From NCBI GenBank assembly GCA_029255685.2, contig CM055314.2, positions 824,399-888,398 on the forward strand: a DNA stretch of 64,000 nt. Direction: 5' to 3'. Source of the DNA: Silene conica (lineage: Eukaryota > Streptophyta > Magnoliopsida > Caryophyllales > Caryophyllaceae). Shown here piece by piece: positions 59,108 through 64,000 of the stretch. Under the pieces are notes generated by a model. That model saw only the letters and a list, made by a program, of their open reading frames with translations, was not told the origin of the DNA and did not search any database. Positions within the stretch are counted from its first letter, which is position 1; every line of letters starts with the position of its first letter. The position numbers and the translations under genes are program-made.

Positions 59108-59340
59108 TTAAACTAGTTGATGTCGTAAAGCGTTGGACTCTGATGTATGAGTTTAAAACTAGTTGACGTGGTAAAGCGTTGGACTCTGGTGTACGAGTTT
59201 AAAACTAGTTGACGTGGTAAAGCGTTGGACTCTGGTATACGAGTTTAAAACTAGTTGACTCGTAAAGCATTGTACTCTGGTATACGAGTTTAAAACTAGT
59301 TGACGCGGTAAAGTGTCGACTTTGGTGTCCTATGTCAAGT
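59108..59340 (+). repeat. Five-copy tandem array, about 45 bp unit, tRNA-A-box-like
   Basis: Units of the type actagttgacgtggtaaagc plus gttggactctggtgtacgag plus tttaa occur five times, with copies 2 and 3 nearly identical and the outer ones more diverged. The unit resembles the 5' half of a tRNA (A box and D-loop region), without the B box. It ends right before the 59364 element. Confidence 0.82.
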
Positions 59341-59363
59341 CTTGACTATTGAGGACGGAATGA

Positions 59364-59808
59364 GAGTTAAATATATCCATTGCCATTATAAAATTTCATT
59401 TTTTCTATTATTGTCATTACAGAATTTTTTTTTTCTATTAGTGCCCCTCTAAAATTTGTTTTACTTCCCTCAGTGCCATTTCATATTTGTTTTACCTACA
59501 ATAGAAGGTTACCGAGCATTAAATCGATTTCATACATTATATCCATACATTATGTTATCAAATTACATTATTTTTCATACATTATGACAATAATAGAAAA
59601 AATGAAATTTTATAATGGCAATGAATATATTTAACTCGTTAATTAAGTCTAATAATGCTTGCCAACCTTCTATTGCGGGTAAAACAGATATGAAATGACA
59701 TTGAGGGAAGTAAAACAAATTTTAGGGGGCACTAATAGAAAAAAAAATTCTATAATGACAATAATAGAAAAAATGAAATTTTATAATGGCAATTGATGTA
59801 TTTAACTC
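59364..59808. mobile_element. Long-inverted-repeat MITE with 10 bp target duplication
   Basis: Flanked by gacggaatga at 59354-59363 and 59809-59818. It starts gagttaaatatatccattgc and ends aattgatgtatttaactc. Arms of about 145 bp (59366-59510 and 59660-59806) are inverted copies: aaatttcattttttctatta versus taatagaaaaaatgaaattt, and ccctcagtgccatttcatat versus atatgaaatgacattgaggg. The duplication fits the Mutator superfamily. Transcribed, it would form a long hairpin. Confidence 0.9.
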
Positions 59809-60600
59809 GACGGAATGATCCAAACGTCTCTCTCATACATGAGTAGTACTTCAACTCGGTAGTTTAAGTATGAGAACAGACAGAACAGTACTGTAGACTA
59901 GCCTGTAGGTGTTTTGTCCTTCAACTTTAGCTGCCTGTCTAAATTCTCAGAATTCACTTGCTTGTGTGTGTCTTCTGTAAAAAGTTGCAGTAAAAATTAA
60001 AACTTTATTGCATTTTTACTTTAATTTTACATTTCAGCATCAAAGTCAAAGTAAACAAGTCTTTGAAATTCAAAGTCTGACGTCATTCAGCAACTCATTT
60101 TTGTTCCTCTTTCTTTCCTGTTTCTTCATCCCCTTTTTCTTAAGCTTCTGGGTTCCTCCAAGATTTATGTTTTATTGAATCAATCACTGTTTTTCTAACT
60201 TATTACTCATTTTTACTTTCTGGGTTGTTTCATTTTCGTAATTAACTTGGTTAAAGTTTGTGAATTTCAATTCAAAAGTTGATTTTTGTGAATACCCAAA
60301 ATAGTTTATAGCTACCCTCTTATCAAAGTTCCAAACTTTACCCCTCTTTATAGCTGATATTGATTCCTGAGTATTGTGTATTGTTACTGAATTGAAGTTG
60401 TAATTAAAGTTGAGATATTTGAGGGTTTTGATCTGGTATAGATATATTTGTGTTAGGGTTTTTGTGAGGGTGTTGACTTCAAATCCTGCTGTTGTTTAGG
60501 GTTTCACCAATTGGAGCAATTTGTAAATTGCATTTTTAGTAAATAGGAGTTGTTATTCTTTGAGTTGGGTAAAAGGGGTTTTTGTGTAGGGTTAGATATA

Positions 60601-60648
60601 ATGATGGTCTATGTGCAACTCAAAAGGGAAGGCTGGAGAGGTAGCTGA
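60601..60648 (+). promoter_or_regulatory. Upstream ORF of 15 codons in the TGA 5'UTR
   Basis: atgatggtctatgtgcaact begins a 15-residue peptide (MMVYVQLKREGWRGS) ending in TGA at 60646-60648, shortly before the 5'UTR donor site (…aaacg|gtatgc near 60667). If transcription starts upstream, ribosomes would meet this ORF before the main ATG at 61766, as is common in plant bZIP messages. The leader exon structure is inferred. Confidence 0.5.
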
Positions 60649-60667
60649 AACCTCGCTCACTAAACGG

Positions 60668-61699
60668 TATGCTCAGATTTGATCTTCCATTGTAAATTCA
60701 TTTCTGTTATCTTTCTATTTCACAGCTTCCATCAAATTGATTTGACCAGCTGAATTGAACTTGGATTTGTAAGATATCTAAATTTGTAGAGGAGTTGAAA
60801 GAGTTCAGAATTTAGATACAGTGTGTCTTTACATCATGTATGTGACTCTTTTGCTCCAAATAGTTAGTTTTGATTTTATTATGATGAAGAGATTGTGATC
60901 ATATAAACTCTTTTGTAGAAGAACTTGTAATATAATTAGGAAGTTTATTGATGGACATCCCAAAAAGGAAACTAAGGGGCCGTTTGGTTCAGCAAGATGG
61001 AATGGAATGGAGTTTGATAGTATGGGCGTATGGGGTTCTATATCCATACTTGCTTAATGTTGTTTGGTTCACCAGAAGTTCATAGAAGGGGGGAATGGAG
61101 TTTGAATTAAAGAGGCGGGTATGAGATTCCAAGGGATTGAGGTGGAGTTAGAATCCATTAGGTATCTAACTCCGTTCCAAATCACCCTAACCAAACACAA
61201 ATCCATTCTATTCCATTTCATTCCAGTGAAGCCAACCAAACATCTCTGGTGTAAGTTCTATGTCGAGTCAAAATTTCATTTGGGTTTCAGGTTGTAGATC
61301 GCAGTGTTATGTAATTCGCCGTGCATATTTTAGTTTCTTTAATGTGCTGAGATAAAGTGGATGATTTATGGCTGTCATTTGAGGTGTTTTTAACCCTACT
61401 TAATTCTTAGCCATCGTGGGATTGATGATCCCTGGATAAGTTCTGCTAAAGAAGTGGCCCGAGAGAAGTGACCTGGTCGTTTCTTTTAATTAGTCCTCAG
61501 ACTGTGTCTTTAAGATGATGTTTGTAAATCATGTAAAGTCGAGGGTTATCATCTAATTTTCTCGTTTTCTAGTAAAACATAATTAAACTTGTGTCGGCAC
61601 TCCTATTTGCATTTTATGTGCTTCCATATGCTTGTACGCGCTTTTGTACATTGCTTTAATATTTGTTTGACGATCCTCTCTCTTCAAATTTCCATCAGA
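60668..61699 (+). other. Inferred 5'UTR intron of the TGA gene, with a MITE
   Basis: Donor near 60667 (ctcactaaacg|gtatgctc) and acceptor near 61699 (tttccatcag|atttagttg) give a plausible leader intron of about 1 kb. Inside it, 60976 to about 61248 is a PIF/Harbinger-like MITE (taa, ggggccgtttggttc … gccaaccaaacatctc), with atggaatggaatgg facing ccatttcattcc. Confidence 0.6.
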
Positions 61700-61765
61700 T
61701 TTAGTTGTGAATTTGAGGACCAGGACTGGCGTGGTTTAGTGGTAGATAATTAAGGAGATTCTGAT

Positions 61766-64000
61766 ATGGCAGATGGTAGTCCTAGAACTGATATTTCAAC
61801 TGATGCAGACACAGATGAGAGAAACAAGAGGGTAATCTCCTTTTAGTTCATTTAGTATCAACTACGTTATATTCATTTCAATTGTCCGTGTTTAAACATT
61901 ATACTCTGTTTACAAGTCCCGTTGAAATTTTTGCTAATTTTCTTATGTGTTTCCGTTGATTCTTTGTACAGATTATAATTTTACTTGAATTAGTAGTAAG
62001 ATGTATTATAATGGATGCTAAATTCCTAATTGCAGTATGAAAGAGTTCAGTTGGTTGGCCCAGCTGCTTCTGATTCAAGTGACAGATCAAAGGATCCAAA
62101 AGATCAGAAGGTTCAAAGCTTGTTGTTAGGCTCTCTTTCTCATGTAAACTGCCTCGCGCGTTTAACTCCTGTAATATATTTGTAATTCTATTTTGCAGAC
62201 ACTTCGTAGGCTTGCTCAAAACCGCGAGGCTGCAAGGAAAAGCCGGCTGAGGAAGAAAGTAAGAGATTTCTTTTATTATTTGCAAATGCTGCCATGCGTG
62301 TGTACTTTCTGATTTATATTTCATGCAACAACAACAAAACACAGTGCCAAAAAAACTATAATTGAGTTGGCCAACATGACCTATTATAATGGTAAAGTAG
62401 TGTTATAGGCCGCGGTTGCAGGTAACCGGGTAGGCGGAGTCAGGTATAGGTATTGGTATGTCATAGATGTAATTTAACTTGTCTGTGTAGCCCGTGCGTT
62501 GCACGGATTCTAAAATAATTGGCTAAATGTAAAATGTTTAAGGGCAAATTGCATATCAGTTAAGTAACAGCGCTATTGCAAAGTATCGGTTGACGCGATC
62601 AAAAGTGATATAATCGGAGATAGCATATTGACGTCCTGATATTCCATAACGTACTGGGAGTTTCGTAATAGAGGGAAGCATTTATATGCATAAAGATAAT
62701 GGAACATTGAAAGCAAGTGAAAAAAGGAAATAAAGGGATAAGATAAGAAACCCAAACACAGAGAAGGAGAAAATCAGTTGTTACTCAGACACGCCAACAC
62801 GTGTCGGTGTCTGACACGTGTCGGCGTGTCGGACACGGCTATTTTGGGCGAATTTTCCTATTTCGTGGTCTAAATTGAAGTGTCGAAGTGGCGTGTCGTG
62901 TCGGACACCGACACGTGTCTGACACGCGACACGGCAGTTAAGCGAAGTGTTGGAGTAACATACAGAAAATAAACCGAGAGAAAATGGTTTAAGAAGAAAG
63001 GGTTCGATGATGGGTATTGAAAATAACAGATGATTTCTTCTTCGTTACTTATTTGTTGAGTCCGCGAAGAAATTGTTTTATGTAAACTGAATGTCTGATT
63101 GATATCAAATTCAAGAAACAGTTTTTGCACTCTTTTACTTGTTTGATCTCCTCTCTGCCCTATATATCTATGTTCCTTTCTCACCCCTTGACCATTATAC
63201 ATTCGTGAACATAGGCTTATGTACAACAGCTGGAAAGTAGCAGATTGAAACTTACCCAACTAGAGCAGGAGCTTCAGCGAGCGCGTCAACAGGTTAGTTT
63301 GATGGCCTGGTTGTGCCTTTCTCTTCAAACCAGTTATTGACATCTTTTCCTAATTAACATGGAAAGCATTCCCCTTCCTCAGTTTTATTTGGTCGTTGAT
63401 GTATTTTTCTTAGGGAATTTTCATTTCAAGTTCTGGGGATCAGGCCCATTCCACTGGTGGAAATGGTAAGCATAGTTTTGTCATCTCAGTGGAGCATATT
63501 CATCTGTTGGCAGATTTTGTCATTCATTTACCGTGTATATTGGGTTTTAAGTCGTGCTAGTAATCTTTGGTTCAAATATATATATGCTTGTATCTTGGAA
63601 CCTTTCTATAACATACGATTATTCTAATAGATACATTTGCACTTCAGTAGTTCAGTTACTTCAAGTCTATGTTACTCTGACTCGGTCTGAAGGGTAGGAT
63701 ATGGGTACGTATCCAAGTGTCGGCAAAGACTATTTTGTGAAAAAGTTCAAGTTTTTGTTCTAGAATGGAGTGTCCGAGTGTCATACCAATGTCCAAGGAT
63801 CAAGTGTCGGACATGGGTACGGAAGGTCATGTGAAGTGTCGAAGTAACATAGCTTCAAGTTAATCTGTTGCATATTATATTTCTTGTTGATGAAGTCTTT
63901 AAAGAAAATCTAGCCGAGGAAGTGTCTTTCAGTCGGCAAGATTTGAAATCATTGCGCTGATCGATTTTTGACTATCATATTTATTGCACAGTAATGTTCA
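61766..64000 (+). CDS. TGA: TGA2/5/6-type bZIP transcription factor, 5' part (runs off the window)
   Basis: Exons 61766-61831, 62036-62110, 62199-62258, 63215-63292, 63414-63465 and a last one starting at 63992 and cut by the window end. Seen: MADGSPRTDISTDADTDERN, AASDSSDRSKDPKDQK, then the bZIP: basic region LRRLAQNREAARKSRLRKK (N55 and R63 of the N-x7-R signature) followed by leucine heptads L73, L80, L87 (AYVQQLESSRLKLTQLEQEL). GIFISSSGDQAHSTGGN follows as in clade II TGA factors. The last visible codons read VMF. Known: these factors bind TGACG elements (as-1) and work with NPR1 in salicylate-dependent defence. The DOG1 (seed dormancy) domain should follow beyond the edge. Introns hold a Helitron-like end and two hAT MITEs. 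The clade is clear; the exact member is not. Confidence 0.93.
62490..62550 (-). mobile_element. Helitron-like terminus in TGA intron 3
   Basis: The hairpin ccgtgc gtt gcacgg (62492-62506) followed by gattctaaaataattggct is the reverse complement of the sequence at 30481-30530. The terminal ctag seems mutated here, and no other end was identified. Confidence 0.45.
62775..62962. mobile_element. hAT-like MITE with three G-boxes, TGA intron 3
   Basis: Ends tcagttgttactcagacacg and gttggagtaacata belong to the 'ctatgttactc' family. Flanks agaaaat on both sides suggest a 7-8 bp duplication. The element has CACGTG at 62798-62803, 62815-62820 and 62912-62917. Confidence 0.72.
63667..63852. mobile_element. 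hAT-like MITE, 'ctatgttactc' family, TGA intron 5
   Basis: Flanked by cttcaagt at 63659-63666 and 63853-63860, an exact 8 bp duplication. Inverted ends ctatgttactctgactcg and gtcgaagtaacatag. It is the second copy of the family in the introns of the same gene. Confidence 0.88.

Larger units (their letters stand above)
57161..60600. other. Divergent promoter region between PBF1 and the TGA factor
   Basis: PBF1 is transcribed leftwards and TGA rightwards from this 3.4 kb region. At 57845-58070 are duplicated blocks (tgacagactcgaagtct twice; ccaagaatgctcc twice). At 58980-58995 there is a poly(A) run. The tandem array and foldback element are listed separately. The TGA promoter and 5'UTR probably begin near 60050-60130, where CT-rich sequence starts. 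No protein gene was seen. Confidence 0.5.

Noticed and set aside
62870-63259. 129-codon minus-strand ORF opposite the TGA bZIP exon 4
   Set aside because: It lies across a MITE and an intron on the opposite strand of a clear gene and resembles nothing.
1-64000. Biosynthetic gene cluster, CRISPR array, phage or defence island
   Set aside because: The eight genes are unrelated housekeeping, signalling or regulatory plant genes; repeats lack spacer structure; no bacterial gene organisation is present.

Overview
This window looks like nuclear DNA from a flowering plant, a eudicot. It holds eight protein-coding genes, seven of them split by GT-AG introns, and all eight products are familiar plant proteins. 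They lie in AT-rich DNA packed with short non-autonomous transposons. Several proteins resemble Arabidopsis relatives residue for residue over long stretches. The repeat style suggests a repeat-rich genome, possibly Caryophyllales, but that lineage guess is weak. Nothing bacterial, organellar or viral was seen. I rebuilt exons by hand from splice signals, reading-frame continuity and remembered family sequences; no database search was run. Layout: (1) 631-10521, + strand, a LAF3/YtcJ-type amidohydrolase in 15 exons, its introns loaded with MITEs and one clean SINE. (2) 12689-19405, + strand, a plastid-type SirB1/transglutaminase-core protein in 8 exons. (3) 21046-26365, - strand, a MORN-repeat phosphatidylinositol-4-phosphate 5-kinase in 8 exons, with two related solo LTRs in its introns. 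(4) 26.4-35.3 kb, a gene-free stretch of decayed repeats and MITEs. (5) 35317-37767, + strand, an NADPH:quinone oxidoreductase (NQR) in 3 exons. (6) 39237-41902, - strand, a trihelix transcription factor in 2 exons whose intron carries two hAT-type MITEs. (7) 41.9-48.1 kb, mostly non-coding. (8) 48079-49086, - strand, an intronless armadillo-repeat protein. (9) 51385-57160, - strand, 20S proteasome subunit beta-6 (PBF1) in 7 exons. (10) 57.2-60.6 kb, non-coding, with an unusual tRNA-like tandem array beside a long inverted-repeat element. (11) 61766 to the window end, + strand, the 5' part of a TGA2/5/6-type bZIP factor with a 5'UTR intron and an upstream ORF. The genes are functionally unrelated neighbours, as is usual in a plant chromosome; there is no operon, biosynthetic cluster or defence island. 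The noteworthy content is the transposon record. Insertions can be placed to the base by their target-site duplications (TSDs): 3 bp TTA/TAA for PIF/Harbinger, TA for Stowaway, 8 bp for hAT, 9-10 bp for Mutator-like elements, 5 bp for LTRs and 16 bp for a SINE. I found no convincing new multi-gene system.
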